In this document: positions 36,820 to 46,521 of the stretch, piece after piece
Layout: the number at the start of each line of letters is the position of its first letter
How positions within the stretch are numbered: position 1 is the first letter of the stretch
DNA from: Bifidobacterium catenulatum PV20-2
GTDB lineage: Bacteria; Actinomycetota; Actinomycetes; Actinomycetales; Bifidobacteriaceae
Assembly (NCBI RefSeq): GCF_000800455.1
Contig: NZ_CP007456.1
Coordinates: forward strand, 1-64,000
Direction of reading: 5' to 3'
Length of the DNA: 64,000 nt
Position numbers and translations under genes: made by a program
Notes under the pieces: model-generated
What the model was told of the DNA's origin: nothing
The model's input: the letters and a program-made list of their open reading frames with translations, nothing else
Database searches by the model: none

Positions 36820-38271
36820 ATGACAATCATGAATGACGAAACGCGCGAATTCGTGGCGATGCATCGCGACGAGGACGTGCGTGAACTGGCGTTGAAAGCC
36901 AGGCGTGTGGACGGACTCGACCTGCCATTGGCGCTCGACCAGATCGCCGGATGGCAGATTGCAAGCAAAAAACTGCCGCAATGGGCCTCCTGCGAGGGAA
37001 TCGTATACCCTCCGCACATTTCCATGGAACAGTGCTCTTCGCAGTTCACAGCCCAATACAAGTCCGAAATCGCACAAACCCTGCTCGCACCATCCGCAAC
37101 CGTGCGCGTCAGAGTGTCCGATTCTGCCGAATCGGTCATGCAAACGGCAAAAAGTGCGTTCCAGTTGTCCGATTCTGCAGAATTGGGCAACTATGAGGCC
37201 GAAATGTGCTTACGGACGTCCGATTCTCCAGAATCGGACACGCAAGAGGTGAAAATGGGCGCGTGGATGACCGATTCTGCCGAATCGGACACATTGGTGG
37301 CGAAAAGGACGATGGTGGATCTGACGGGCGGGTTCGGCGTGGACTTCTCGTATCTGGCGCGCGGATTCAGCCAAGCCACTTATGTGGAACGACAACGGCA
37401 CCTGTGCGATTTGGCCGAGCACAACATGGCCGCACTGGGACTCGACCAGGCGCGTATCGTGTGCGGCGACGGCGTGGAATACCTTAGGCAGATGGATCCG
37501 GTGGACTTTATCTACCTTGATCCGGCCCGCCGCGACGAGCATGGCGCGCGCACCTACGCGATCGAGGATTGCACGCCGAACGTGCTCGAATTGCGTAATC
37601 TGCTGCTCGCCAAATCGCAGTGCACGCTGGTCAAACTGTCTCCCATGCTGGACTGGCGCAAGGCGGTCGCCGATTTCGACGGGGCCGTACGCGAAGTGCA
37701 TATTGTGGCCATCGGCAACGAATGCAAGGAACTGCTGCTGGTGCTGGGACGGCCGGCGCATTCGGATGCGCGCGATGGCGTGGATGGTGCGGGTTCGCAC
37801 CGGCGTCTTGCGCCGCACGTGTTCTGCGTGAACGACGATCAGCGGATCGACTATGATTCCGCCGCATATACGCAAGGCCTGCGCGTTGGCGGCAAACCGC
37901 TGCCGGAGGCGAAAAACTACTTGTATGAGCCGAATGCATCGATTATGAAGGCCGGCTGTTTTGATCTGGTCGAGGAACGGTTCGGTGTGACACAGATCGG
38001 TCCGAGCAGCCATCTGTTTGTGTCGGAACAGCAGATAGCCGATTTTCCGGGACGAGGATTTGCGATTGAAGCAGTCGGAAGCATGAATAAAAAAGATACA
38101 AAACGATTGCTGAATGGTGTGAAACAAGCGAATATCGCGGTACGTAATTTCCCGCTTACGGCACCGCAGCTACGTAAGAAATTGAAGCTTGCCGATGGTG
38201 GGACGGTCTACCTGTTTGGTACCACCATGCAAGGTGGCAGTCATGTGCTGCTGCGCACGTCGAAAATCTGA
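36820..38271 (+). CDS. Class I SAM-dependent methyltransferase (THUMP-like) with inserted repeat
   Basis: The 483-residue protein has a helical N-terminal region (residues 1-95), a 4 x 17-residue repeat insert (about 100-167: SDSAESVMQT..., SDSAELGNY..., SDSPESDTQ..., TDSAESDTL...), then the methyltransferase core with motif I DLTGGFGVDF and DPARRD. The C-terminal THUMP-like part ends with LFGTTMQGGSHVLLRTSKI. The repeat lies between the N-terminal domain and motif I, with no frame break. ATG 36820 has AGGTG eight bases upstream; ATG 36799 is an alternative. A nucleic-acid substrate is likely but unproven. Confidence 0.8.
   Translation: MTIMNDETREFVAMHRDEDVRELALKARRVDGLDLPLALDQIAGWQIASKKLPQWASCEGIVYPPHISMEQCSSQFTAQYKSEIAQTLLAPSATVRVRVSDSAESVMQTAKSAFQLSDSAELGNYEAEMCLRTSDSPESDTQEVKMGAWMTDSAESDTLVAKRTMVDLTGGFGVDFSYLARGFSQATYVERQRHLCDLAEHNMAALGLDQARIVCGDGVEYLRQMDPVDFIYLDPARRDEHGARTYAIEDCTPNVLELRNLLLAKSQCTLVKLSPMLDWRKAVADFDGAVREVHIVAIGNECKELLLVLGRPAHSDARDGVDGAGSHRRLAPHVFCVNDDQRIDYDSAAYTQGLRVGGKPLPEAKNYLYEPNASIMKAGCFDLVEERFGVTQIGPSSHLFVSEQQIADFPGRGFAIEAVGSMNKKDTKRLLNGVKQANIAVRNFPLTAPQLRKKLKLADGGTVYLFGTTMQGGSHVLLRTSKI
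37114..37292. repeat. Four-unit palindrome array, 51-bp period, inside a CDS
   Basis: Units start at 37117, 37168, 37219 and 37270, each with TCCGATTCT-NNN-GAATCGGA-like arms and unique linkers of about 29 bases. The period of 51 bases is 17 codons, so the array is translated in frame. Units 1 and 2 have one or two arm changes. Confidence 0.88.
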
Positions 38272-38457
38272 ACAAGCGACCAGGAAATTGAGAAAAGCGC
38301 GAGACAAGTGATAGGCGAGTCGCAGGAATTGCAGGACGATTGCGGAAGAATCGTAAAAAGGGTATGCGAAAAGGGCGTCTGACTGTGCGAAGAGTACAGA
38401 CGCCCCACTTCAAACGTGCTACCGAAGCTGCCTAAACAATAAACGTGAAACGGTGGG
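38272..38457 (-). terminator. Terminator after crgA, with a non-coding remainder
   Basis: GGGCGTCTG (38373-38381) pairs with CAGACGCCC (38397-38405). On the minus strand T bases follow, so it ends crgA. The rest of this gap shows nothing. Confidence 0.7.
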
Positions 38458-38937
38458 TCAGCGCCACCACATGGTCATGATGAATCCGACCATGATGATC
38501 GCGAACGCGATGGCCAGATTCCATGCGCCGATGTTCGGAATCGGGTAGTTGGAGGTCAGGTAGTAGACCACGGCCCAAATCAGGCCGATGATCATCAGCG
38601 CGCAGAACAGAGGCACAAACCAACGTGGATTGGACTTGGTGCCCTTGATGGTCTCCTCCACGCGGCGGGTGTTTTCTGCCTGACGGTTCATCATGCGCTG
38701 CATCTGCGGGCTCAGGGAATCCTTGTCGGCAGTGGCGTTCAACACCGCTTCGACGCGGTCCATCGGAATGTCGAGATCGTCATCGTCGTCAGAATCAGCG
38801 GAATCGGATTCGACGGCGGTCTCCTCAGCGGCATCCTGAACGGTTTCGTTGCCCTCTTCAACGGCAGCGGTGTCGTCCGCGGACTGCAGATCGTTCTGGT
38901 CGTCCGCGGTGGTTTCGTGCAGCTCTTCGTCAGCCAT
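38458..38937 (-). CDS. crgA: Cell division protein CrgA
   Basis: CrgA is a small actinobacterial division protein that interacts with septum components. The 159-residue product has an unusually long acidic N-terminus (about residues 1-75, rich in Glu, Asp, Ala, Ser), then KSNPRWFVPLFCALMIIGLIWAVVYYL and a second helix ending GFIMTMWWR, the CrgA signature. The start is ATG 38937 (MADEELHE); the ribosome site AAAGGAG is 9 bases upstream, and ATG 38943 is also possible. It is divergent from the DUF881 gene, as in other Actinobacteria. Confidence 0.92.
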   Translation of the reverse strand: MADEELHETTADDQNDLQSADDTAAVEEGNETVQDAAEETAVESDSADSDDDDDLDIPMDRVEAVLNATADKDSLSPQMQRMMNRQAENTRRVEETIKGTKSNPRWFVPLFCALMIIGLIWAVVYYLTSNYPIPNIGAWNLAIAFAIIMVGFIMTMWWR

Positions 38938-39060
38938 CAGCATAGTCTCCTTTAATAGGCTAAAAGTCATAATAGTGGGTAGACTCGAAAGCGGCGAACT
39001 CACAGCGTAAAAACTGTTCTCGGTCAGAGCAAATGCTTAACAGGAATCAGGAAGGTCCGC

Positions 39061-39828
39061 ATGGCGAAGCACACCGGAAAGCACACCGCGAAACGGTCGA
39101 AAGCGGCCGGAGCGGCGGCACTCCTCGTGCTCATATTCTCCGGATTCCTGCTCGCCACAAACCTGCGCGTGAACCGTTCCGTCGTGGTGACCAACGATAC
39201 CGCCGAACTCGTGGAACAACGCGTGAAAAAAGTCAACTCCCTGCAGGCGGAAGTCGACGCGCTCAGCTCCCGCGTGAACGATCTGAGCAAAACATTGAGC
39301 AGCCAAGGCGACACCGACCCGCAAGACAGCGAAAGCGCAGGCAACGGCACCATGCTGCCCGCGGTTGAAGGCCCCGGACTCGTGGTGACGCTCGATGACT
39401 CGCCACTTTGGGAAAACATGGTCGACTCCAGCGGATCGACATCCAACATCAACGACTACGTGGTGCACCAGCAAGACGTCGAAGCCGTGGTGAACGCGCT
39501 GTGGGCGGGCGGCGCGGAATCCATGATGATCATGGACCAGCGCGTGCTTTTCAACTCCGCGGTGCGCTGTTCCGGCAACGTGTTGCTTCTTCAGGGAAAA
39601 AAGTATTCGCCGCCATTTACCATTTCCGCGATCGGGCCGGTCGACAATATGAAAAAAGCGCTTGACGATTCGCAGGACGTGACCATATACCGGCAGTACG
39701 TCAGCGCGTTCGGCTTGGGCTGGCAGGTCGAAGAAAAAGAAAAACTGCATTTCGAGGCGACCGACGCTCTGCAGCAGCCGCTCCAATACGCGCAGGCGAT
39801 GAGCGGCGGAACAGAAGAAACGCAGTAA
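39061..39828 (+). CDS. DUF881 membrane-anchored protein
   Basis: The 255-residue protein has a basic N-terminus, one membrane helix (about 16-36), a short coiled coil (VEQRVKKVNSLQAEVDALSS) and the DUF881 domain (NDYVVHQQDVEAVVNALWAGGAESMMIMDQRV). Its place next to crgA and srtE-type genes is typical of actinobacterial divisome regions; the function is unknown. The ribosome site AGGAAGG precedes ATG 39061. The sortase gene follows 57 bases later. Confidence 0.9.
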   Translation: MAKHTGKHTAKRSKAAGAAALLVLIFSGFLLATNLRVNRSVVVTNDTAELVEQRVKKVNSLQAEVDALSSRVNDLSKTLSSQGDTDPQDSESAGNGTMLPAVEGPGLVVTLDDSPLWENMVDSSGSTSNINDYVVHQQDVEAVVNALWAGGAESMMIMDQRVLFNSAVRCSGNVLLLQGKKYSPPFTISAIGPVDNMKKALDDSQDVTIYRQYVSAFGLGWQVEEKEKLHFEATDALQQPLQYAQAMSGGTEETQ

Positions 39829-39885
39829 ACGGACGAAACGCAGTAATCACAGGATGTGCAGGAATCGCAAGAGGGGAAGTGAACG

Positions 39886-40977
39886 ATGAAGCACGTGGCA
39901 CACAAACAACGCCGCAAAAGCGTGGTATGGACGATGCTCGGCATACTCGCCGAACTCATGCTGACCGCGGCGGCCATCTGCGCGCTTTACATCGCATGGC
40001 AAATGTGGTGGACGGGCGTGCAAGCCGAACACAACCAAATCGAAACGCGCCAATCCGTATCATGGTCCGACCCGGGCCAATCCGACAACGTCACCATCGC
40101 GCAGGCGCAGGAAGGCGACCCGCCAACGCAACCGCAAAGCGCGCAGGAAGGCGAACTGATCGCCCAAGTCTACATTCCGCGATTCGGCAGCCAATGGCAA
40201 CGCAACCTCGTTGAGGGAACCTCCCTCACCGAACTCAACAAGCACGGCCTCGGCCACTACAAAGACTCGCAAATGCCCGGCCAAGTCGGCAACTTCGCCT
40301 TTGCAGGCCACCGCAACGGCTACGGACAGCCCCTCGGAGATGTCGACAAACTGCAGGAAGGCGACCCGATCATCATCCGTACGCAGGATTACTGGTACGT
40401 ATACCACTACACGAGCCACAAAATCGTGCTGCCGACCGACATCGAAGTGGTCGCCGCCAACCCCGAAAATCCCGGCGCTACACCGACCAAACGCATGCTG
40501 ACCATGACTACGTGCGAACCGAAATATTCCACGCCGACGCACCGCTGGATCAGCTACGCGGAATTCTCATACTGGGCGAAAGTGTCCGACGGCATCCCCC
40601 AGGAGCTCGCATCCACCGACTCCAACGGCAAAGTCAAATTCGTCAACAACGAAAAAACGTCGATCGTCTCATCCATCAGCTCGCTTGAACCGTGGATTTT
40701 TGGCGCGCTTGCCGCATACGTGATCATCTTCCTTTCCGCGCTCGTAGCATGGCGTTGGCCGTACCTCGCCGACGTGCGCGCGGGACGTCGCAAAAAGCCG
40801 GAATTCAGCTTGTACGGAGGATTGATGCGATTGCAGCCGGGCGTGCTTCCGATTCGACTCGTGCTGATGGCGTTGCTGATTTTCGCGGCAGCCGCATCGT
40901 GCTTTGAATGGCTGTTCCCGTGGGCCGCGACGAATATTCCGGCATTGCGGGAAATGTCGAATTACACGGCCGTATAA
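39886..40977 (+). CDS. Class E sortase
   Basis: Class E sortases attach proteins to the cell wall, usually recognising LAxTG-type signals. The 363-residue protein has an N-terminal membrane helix (about 15-40) and the sortase domain with catalytic His142 (FAGHRNGYG), Cys210 (TMTTC) and Arg220 (THRW), and two more membrane segments at the C-terminus (about 270-290 and 320-340). The ribosome site GAGGGGAAG precedes ATG 39886. The large surface protein at 57-60 kb is a possible client, though its sorting signal is not standard. Confidence 0.93.
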   Translation: MKHVAHKQRRKSVVWTMLGILAELMLTAAAICALYIAWQMWWTGVQAEHNQIETRQSVSWSDPGQSDNVTIAQAQEGDPPTQPQSAQEGELIAQVYIPRFGSQWQRNLVEGTSLTELNKHGLGHYKDSQMPGQVGNFAFAGHRNGYGQPLGDVDKLQEGDPIIIRTQDYWYVYHYTSHKIVLPTDIEVVAANPENPGATPTKRMLTMTTCEPKYSTPTHRWISYAEFSYWAKVSDGIPQELASTDSNGKVKFVNNEKTSIVSSISSLEPWIFGALAAYVIIFLSALVAWRWPYLADVRAGRRKKPEFSLYGGLMRLQPGVLPIRLVLMALLIFAAAASCFEWLFPWAATNIPALREMSNYTAV

Positions 40978-41164
40978 GGCGCTTTTGCAGTCGCCGCGGT
41001 TGCTGCGTGAGACGCGCGTCATGTCACGGCATGCTGCGCACGTAGACTGCTGTTCAAACGCAAGTATTCGCACAACGCAAGCATTCGGAATATTCGAGGG
41101 ATTTGAAGCATTCGAACGATTCGAAATATTCAGATGCCGGCATTCCAACGTCGATAGGAGCATG

Positions 41165-41809
41165 ATGACCGATTCCGCACGCATTCTGGTCGTGGATAAT
41201 TACGATTCGTTCGTGTACACGATCGTCGGATATTTGAAGACGTTGGGTGCCACAGTGACGGTGGTGCGCAATGATGCGATCGACCCGGGCGAGGACGGTG
41301 TGATCGACGAATATGACGGCGTGCTGATCTCCCCAGGGCCTGGCGCTCCGGCGGAATCCGGCGCCAGCGAAGGCATGATCCGCCTGTGCGCGGAGCAATC
41401 CAAGCCCATGTTCGGCGTTTGCCTGGGCATGCAGGCGCTGGCCGAAGTGTTCGGCGCCACCGTAAGCCATGCGCCGACCATCATGCATGGCAAAACCAGT
41501 CTGGTGGAGCATATCGACGACGAGATCTTCGAAGGAGTGGCCAATCCGATGGTCGCCACTCGCTACCATTCGCTGGCAGTGGAGCCTGATTCCGTGCCGG
41601 AAGAGCTGGTAGTGACCGCGTGGACGCAGAGCGACCACATCGTGCAGGGCATCAAGCACCGCAGCAAGCCGATGTATGCGGTGCAGTTCCACCCCGAATC
41701 CGTGATGACGCAAGACGGCTACCGATTGCTTGCGAACTGGCTGAAGGTGTGCGGGCAGGAGAACGCGGTGGAGCGTTCCGCCGGATTGCAGCCGAAGGTC
41801 GCGGCCTGA
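41165..41809 (+). CDS. Glutamine amidotransferase, PabA/TrpG type
   Basis: The 214-residue class I amidotransferase has VDNYDSFVYTIVGYL at the start, the catalytic Cys in MFGVCLGMQAL and His in AVQFHPESV. It supplies ammonia to a chorismate-using synthase (4-amino-4-deoxychorismate or anthranilate). In this position next to the pkn cluster Actinobacteria usually carry it; the partner is not in the window. The start is ATG 41165 with AGGAG upstream; ATG 41162 is only two bases from the ribosome site. The frame stays open to 40904 but is non-coding, with ATTCGAA-type repeats at 41081-41133. Confidence 0.9.
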   Translation: MTDSARILVVDNYDSFVYTIVGYLKTLGATVTVVRNDAIDPGEDGVIDEYDGVLISPGPGAPAESGASEGMIRLCAEQSKPMFGVCLGMQALAEVFGATVSHAPTIMHGKTSLVEHIDDEIFEGVANPMVATRYHSLAVEPDSVPEELVVTAWTQSDHIVQGIKHRSKPMYAVQFHPESVMTQDGYRLLANWLKVCGQENAVERSAGLQPKVAA

Positions 41810-41945
41810 AGGCACGAAAACACGTGAAAATGCGGAAACACGCGAAACGTAAGGACTATAGGGAATCACGAAATACGTGAACCACGCGAAAATCTTGGGA
41901 ACGAATCTCGGAAAAACGTGAGTTTCGTAAAACGCAATCGTAAGC

Positions 41946-41983
41946 ATGAAGGCCCGGCTGGGGATTTCCAGTCGGGCCTTCAT
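41946..41983. terminator. Bidirectional terminator between the pabA-type gene and pknB
   Basis: ATGAAGGCCCGGCTGG pairs with CCAGTCGGGCCTTCAT; the stem lies between converging genes and ends both transcripts. The DNA before it (41811-41945) has degenerate CACG/GAAA words and no gene. Confidence 0.75.
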
Positions 41984-42020
41984 TGTGAATTATGGCGGCT
42001 ATCGCGGTTGTGACGATCGA

Positions 42021-44117
42021 TCAGTTGCCTTCGCCGGGAGGGGTGCTGTTGCCGCCGTTGTTGCCGTTGTTGTTATTGCCGCTATTGCTGTTGTTGCCTC
42101 CGCCGTTGCCTGCATTATCGGTGCTGGAGGATTTGGTGGTCAACGTGATCGTGGCTCCGCTATCGGACTGGGTACCGGCGGTTGGAGACATGCCCGTGAC
42201 GGTGCCATCCTCCGGACCGGAAACCGTGACCTGGAAGCCGTAGCTTTCCAGCAGGCTCTTGGCATTCGCATAGCTCATGCCGACCACGCTGGGCACGCTG
42301 ATCTGCTGCTTGCCGGTGGACACCCAAATCGTGACCGCGGTACCAGCCTCAACCGTGCTTCCGACACCCGGATCGACGCGGGTCACAGCGCCGGAAGCGA
42401 TGGAATCGGAATACTCGTTTTCGATGGTGATTTGCGTCAGACCGGCCTGCTTGAGCTGCTCAATGGCCGAATCCTTCGGCTGTCCTATCAGATTGTCGGG
42501 AATCTTGGTCATGCCGGACGAAATGTACAGCGTGATGATCGTGCCCTTGGTTTGCTTCGAATTGGCGGCAGGATCGGTGCTTACCACCTTGTCTTTTTCG
42601 ATGGATGCGTTGTCTACCGTGCGTACGTTGCCCACTTTGAAACCGGCGGCCTCAAGAATGGACTTCGCATCGTCCTGGCTCTTGTTCGACACATCCGGCA
42701 CCGCGACCGACTGTGGGCCGGTGGAGAACCATACGGAAACCGTGGAGCCCTTGGCGACCTTCTTGCCGCCCCTTGGATTCTGCTTGGTGATTGTGCCCTT
42801 CGGCTTGCTCGAATCGGAATCCTCGCGGGCATCGAGCTTCAGGCCTTTGGCTGTGAGCTGCTCTTCGACGCGCGCCTTGGATATATTCGCCGTGGCGGTG
42901 AAATCAGGTACTTCCACCATGTCGGCTGTGGAGTCGCTCTTGTTCAGCATGAAGAACACGCCCAGAATGACCAGCAAAGCCACCAGACCGCCCACGACGG
43001 AGCCGATGATGATCTGCTTCTTCTTGCGTGCCTTCGCGGCCTCCGCACGCTGTTCCGCACGGGTTTTCGTGGCAACGCCGTTCTGCGGGTTCGGTACGGC
43101 CTCAAACTGGCCTGTGACGGGATTGAACGCCTGCGTTGCGGCCGTTTCACCGGCAGGGGTCATGGCCACGGTATTCGCGGTCATTTCGGCCTGCTTGCGT
43201 GCCTTCATATTGGTCAGATCGGTCAACGGATTGAATGCGGCCGCCATCGGCACACCGCCGTTCATGAACGTCAGCAGATCGTTCTTGAATTCGGAAGCCG
43301 TGGCGTAACGGTTCTGACGATCCTTCGCCATCGCTTTCGCGCAAATCGAATCCCACATCTTCGGCAATCCTGGAACAACCGAACTTGGGGGAGTGGCGAC
43401 CTCTGAAACATGCTGATAGGCGATTGCCACTGCGGAATCGCCGGTAAACGGCGGCCTTCCAGTAAGCATTTCATACAGCACGCAACCTGCGGAATACAGG
43501 TCGGAACGCATGTCGACGCTTTCGCCGCGCGCCTGCTCGGGAGACAGGTACTGCGCGGTGCCGACCACGCCCTGCGACTGCGTCATCGTGGCTGCGGAAT
43601 CGTCGAGCGCGCGGGCGATGCCGAAGTCCATGACCTTGACCACGCCCTGCTCGGAAATCATGATGTTGCCGGGCTTGATGTCACGGTGGATGATGCCCAT
43701 GCGGTGCGAATACTCGAGCGCGTTGAGCACACCCATCATCACCTGTTCGGCGTCGCGCTGGCTCAAAGCGCCGTTCACTTTGAGAATGTCGCGCAAGGTC
43801 TGGCCCTTGACATACTCCATCACCAGATACGGCAGATGCTCGGTCTGGCCGGTTTCGGTGGTGACGACTTCCTCACCCGAATCGTAGATGTTCACGATGT
43901 TGGGATTGTTCATTTGCGCCACGGAATGGGCTTCGCGACGGAAACGTTCAAGGAAGATCTTGTCGTTGGCGAAGTCGGCGCGCATGATCTTGACCGCGAC
44001 GGTACGCCCAAGACGCGTATCGAGCGCCACGTGCACTTCGGCCATGCCGCCACGGCCGACCAGTTGGCCGAGCTGGTAACGTTCACCAGCCAAAGAGGTA
44101 GGCATGTTGATGTTCAT
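42021..44117 (-). CDS. pknB: Serine/threonine protein kinase PknB with PASTA repeats
   Basis: PknB phosphorylates cell-wall and division proteins and senses muropeptides through PASTA domains. The 698-residue protein has an N-terminal kinase domain (GRGGMAEVHVA glycine loop, IIHRDIKPGN, DFGIARAL), a membrane helix near residue 375-392, and four extracellular PASTA repeats. The end is a Ser/Gly/Asn-rich tail. Its start overlaps the pknA stop by four bases (ATGA), so it is the last gene of the operon and probably translated by coupling. Confidence 0.97.
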   Translation of the reverse strand: MNINMPTSLAGERYQLGQLVGRGGMAEVHVALDTRLGRTVAVKIMRADFANDKIFLERFRREAHSVAQMNNPNIVNIYDSGEEVVTTETGQTEHLPYLVMEYVKGQTLRDILKVNGALSQRDAEQVMMGVLNALEYSHRMGIIHRDIKPGNIMISEQGVVKVMDFGIARALDDSAATMTQSQGVVGTAQYLSPEQARGESVDMRSDLYSAGCVLYEMLTGRPPFTGDSAVAIAYQHVSEVATPPSSVVPGLPKMWDSICAKAMAKDRQNRYATASEFKNDLLTFMNGGVPMAAAFNPLTDLTNMKARKQAEMTANTVAMTPAGETAATQAFNPVTGQFEAVPNPQNGVATKTRAEQRAEAAKARKKKQIIIGSVVGGLVALLVILGVFFMLNKSDSTADMVEVPDFTATANISKARVEEQLTAKGLKLDAREDSDSSKPKGTITKQNPRGGKKVAKGSTVSVWFSTGPQSVAVPDVSNKSQDDAKSILEAAGFKVGNVRTVDNASIEKDKVVSTDPAANSKQTKGTIITLYISSGMTKIPDNLIGQPKDSAIEQLKQAGLTQITIENEYSDSIASGAVTRVDPGVGSTVEAGTAVTIWVSTGKQQISVPSVVGMSYANAKSLLESYGFQVTVSGPEDGTVTGMSPTAGTQSDSGATITLTTKSSSTDNAGNGGGNNSNSGNNNNGNNGGNSTPPGEGN

Positions 44118-45058
44118 CCCTGTTCCTTCCCATCAGTACTCAAGAAGATATGAGGTCTGCTGACCACGCGGCGCGGAAGCCTTCCACCTGCAGGCACCAC
44201 CATCGTGTCAGCCAATTGTGTCTGCTGGTCGAGCAGACGGCGTTCGATGCGGGACAATGTGCGCGACACCGTCAACGCGTCCTTCGGACGGTCAAGGGGA
44301 TCCTTGGCCAGCATCGACATGACAAATTCACGCAGCTGTACATCGACGGAGTCAGGCAGCGGCGGAACCGGATTGTTGACATGGGCTGCGGCGATGTCAA
44401 CCGGCGTGGCGCCAGTGAATGGACGATGTCCGCACAGGCCCTCGTAGGCAACGACGCCAAGCGAATAGATATCGGATTGAGGCGTGGCATGTTGACCCTG
44501 CGCCTGTTCCGGGGAAATGTACTGCGCGGTGCCCACCACCATGCCATCCTGCGTGATCTGCTCCTGATTGGTGGAGTAGGAGACGCCGAAATCAGTGATC
44601 TTCACCTCGCCGGAATCGGACACCATGATGTTCGCCGGCTTCACGTCGCGGTGGATCACGCCATGCGAATGGGCGACGAACAGGCCACGCGCGGTCTGGA
44701 TGAGAATCGGCAGCAAGCGGGTCGGCTCCATCGGGCCGTTCTGCTCGTGGAACAGGTCGGCCAACGACTTGCTGGGCACATACTCCATAATGAGGAAGCC
44801 GATGCCGTCATGCTCGTAGTATTCGAACAAAGCAGCGATGTTCGGGTGTGCAAGATTGGCGGAATTATGCGCTTCTGCGCGCAAACGAAGCAGTTTGGCC
44901 TCCTGCGTGACCCCTAAATCGCCACGCAATGCCTTGATGGCCACCGGGCGGCCCAACTGGATGTCGTAGCCTTTCCACACTTCGCCCATGCCACCTTGGG
45001 CCAGACGGGCGTCCAACCTGTAGCGTCGGTGGATGAGCTGTCCTTCAATCAGTTTCAC
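44114..45058 (-). CDS. pknA: Serine/threonine protein kinase PknA
   Basis: The 314-residue kinase has AQGGMGEVWKG, VIHRDVKPANIM and ITDFGVSY motifs. Unlike PknB it has no PASTA region and no clear membrane helix; it ends soon after the kinase domain. In Actinobacteria PknA controls cell shape and division together with PknB. Its start and stop each overlap neighbours by four bases, so it is part of one coupled unit. Confidence 0.95.
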   Translation of the reverse strand: MKLIEGQLIHRRYRLDARLAQGGMGEVWKGYDIQLGRPVAIKALRGDLGVTQEAKLLRLRAEAHNSANLAHPNIAALFEYYEHDGIGFLIMEYVPSKSLADLFHEQNGPMEPTRLLPILIQTARGLFVAHSHGVIHRDVKPANIMVSDSGEVKITDFGVSYSTNQEQITQDGMVVGTAQYISPEQAQGQHATPQSDIYSLGVVAYEGLCGHRPFTGATPVDIAAAHVNNPVPPLPDSVDVQLREFVMSMLAKDPLDRPKDALTVSRTLSRIERRLLDQQTQLADTMVVPAGGRLPRRVVSRPHIFLSTDGKEQG

Positions 45059-46521
45059 TCTGCCAGCGCCTCCTGCATCATCGCTTTCATAATCGGTCCT
45101 GCGGCGAACGAGCCGTACAAGTCCACGTTGTGTACCACCACGGCAACGGCGATCTTCGGATCGTCCGCAGGGGCGAATCCTATCACCCAGCCGTCGATGG
45201 ACGTGTTGCCGTCGCCGATCTGCGCGGTACCGGTTTTCGCTGCCACCTGCACGCCGTCAATGGCCAGATTTGGGTTTTCCTTGGGGACCACGGCTTCCAT
45301 CATCTGCGTGAGCTTGCCCGCGGTGTCCGAACTGAATGCGCGGCTCATGACCTGCGGCTTGGTCTGTGAGATGACCGACAAGTCGGAGGAACGCACGCGA
45401 TCCACCAGCGTCGGCTGCATGACCTTGCCACCGTTCGCCACTGCGGCGGCCACCAGCGCGTTCTGTAGCGGGGTCACCACGGTGTCTCCCTGGCCGATGG
45501 ACGCCAAGGCGAGCTTGTCGTCGGCTGCATCGGTTGGGAACTTCGACGCCACGCTCATCCACGGTGTGCCCGTGGACTCGGAACCATCGATGGCGATAGG
45601 ACTGTCGAAACCAAGCTTTTCGGCCATGGATGAGACCTTGTCGTCCCCCAAAGCCACTCCCAGCTGGGCGAATGCGGTGTTCGACGAATACGCCATCGCG
45701 TCTTCCAACGTGATCTTGCCATCCGAACCGTCGGCCTGCGACACCGCGTTCGGCAGCTGCGTGGCCGTTCCCGGAAGCGTGTAGCTCGATCCGGCAGGAA
45801 TCTCAGTGTCGGTCTGATATTCGCCCGTTTCCAACGCAGCGGCCGCCACCACCGTCTTGAACGTGGATCCCGGAGGATACAGCTGCGAGGTGGCGCGGTT
45901 GAGCATCAGGTTCGACTCGTTTTGCGAGAGAGTGGAATAGTTGCTGTTCGCCTCGGACGTGTCATGGCTTGCCAGCTGGTTTGGATCGTAGCTTGGCGTG
46001 CTCACCATGGCGAGAACACGGCCGGTCTTCACCTCGATGGCCACGGCTGCGCCGTCATTGTTGGCAAGGCCGTTGTAGGCGGCCTGCTGGATCTTCGGGT
46101 CGATGGACGTTTCGATGGTTGCGCCCTTGTTCTCTTGGCCGGTGAACAGCGATTTGAACCGTTGCCACATCAGTTGGTCGGATTGGCCCGACAGCAGTGA
46201 GCTGCGCGAGGCTTCGATACCGCTCCAGCCGCGCTGGCTGATGGAGAAAAATCCGGTGACTGGCGCATACAGCTCGCCGGCCGCATAGGAGCGCTGATAC
46301 GAGAACGCGTCGTTCGACGGGTCGGATTTGGCGATGACGGAGCCGTCCGACGCAAGAATCGAGCCACGCGGAGCACCATACTCGTGGTAGAGGGCGCGGG
46401 TGTTGCGCGGATCGCCGTTGAGCTGGTTCGCGCGGATCGCCGTGATGATCGTGGTGGACATGCCCAGGATGACGAACAGCGCCACCACGATGGTGAACAG
46501 TTGGCGGAGTGATTTATTCAT
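45055..46521 (-). CDS. pbpA: Penicillin-binding protein PbpA (FtsI-type transpeptidase)
   Basis: PbpA is a monofunctional class B transpeptidase that cross-links peptidoglycan. The 488-residue protein has an N-terminal membrane helix (about 9-29), and the transpeptidase domain with catalytic Ser219 in STFK, an SSN triad and KTGTAQ. It pairs with the RodA glycosyltransferase encoded next to it. Four-base overlaps join it to rodA and pknA. Confidence 0.96.
   Translation of the reverse strand: MNKSLRQLFTIVVALFVILGMSTTIITAIRANQLNGDPRNTRALYHEYGAPRGSILASDGSVIAKSDPSNDAFSYQRSYAAGELYAPVTGFFSISQRGWSGIEASRSSLLSGQSDQLMWQRFKSLFTGQENKGATIETSIDPKIQQAAYNGLANNDGAAVAIEVKTGRVLAMVSTPSYDPNQLASHDTSEANSNYSTLSQNESNLMLNRATSQLYPPGSTFKTVVAAAALETGEYQTDTEIPAGSSYTLPGTATQLPNAVSQADGSDGKITLEDAMAYSSNTAFAQLGVALGDDKVSSMAEKLGFDSPIAIDGSESTGTPWMSVASKFPTDAADDKLALASIGQGDTVVTPLQNALVAAAVANGGKVMQPTLVDRVRSSDLSVISQTKPQVMSRAFSSDTAGKLTQMMEAVVPKENPNLAIDGVQVAAKTGTAQIGDGNTSIDGWVIGFAPADDPKIAVAVVVHNVDLYGSFAAGPIMKAMMQEALAE

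Noticed and set aside
40904..41164. An extended N-terminus for the pabA-type protein
   Set aside because: The extra 87 codons are repetitive and overlap the sortase end; the amidotransferase fold starts after ATG 41165.
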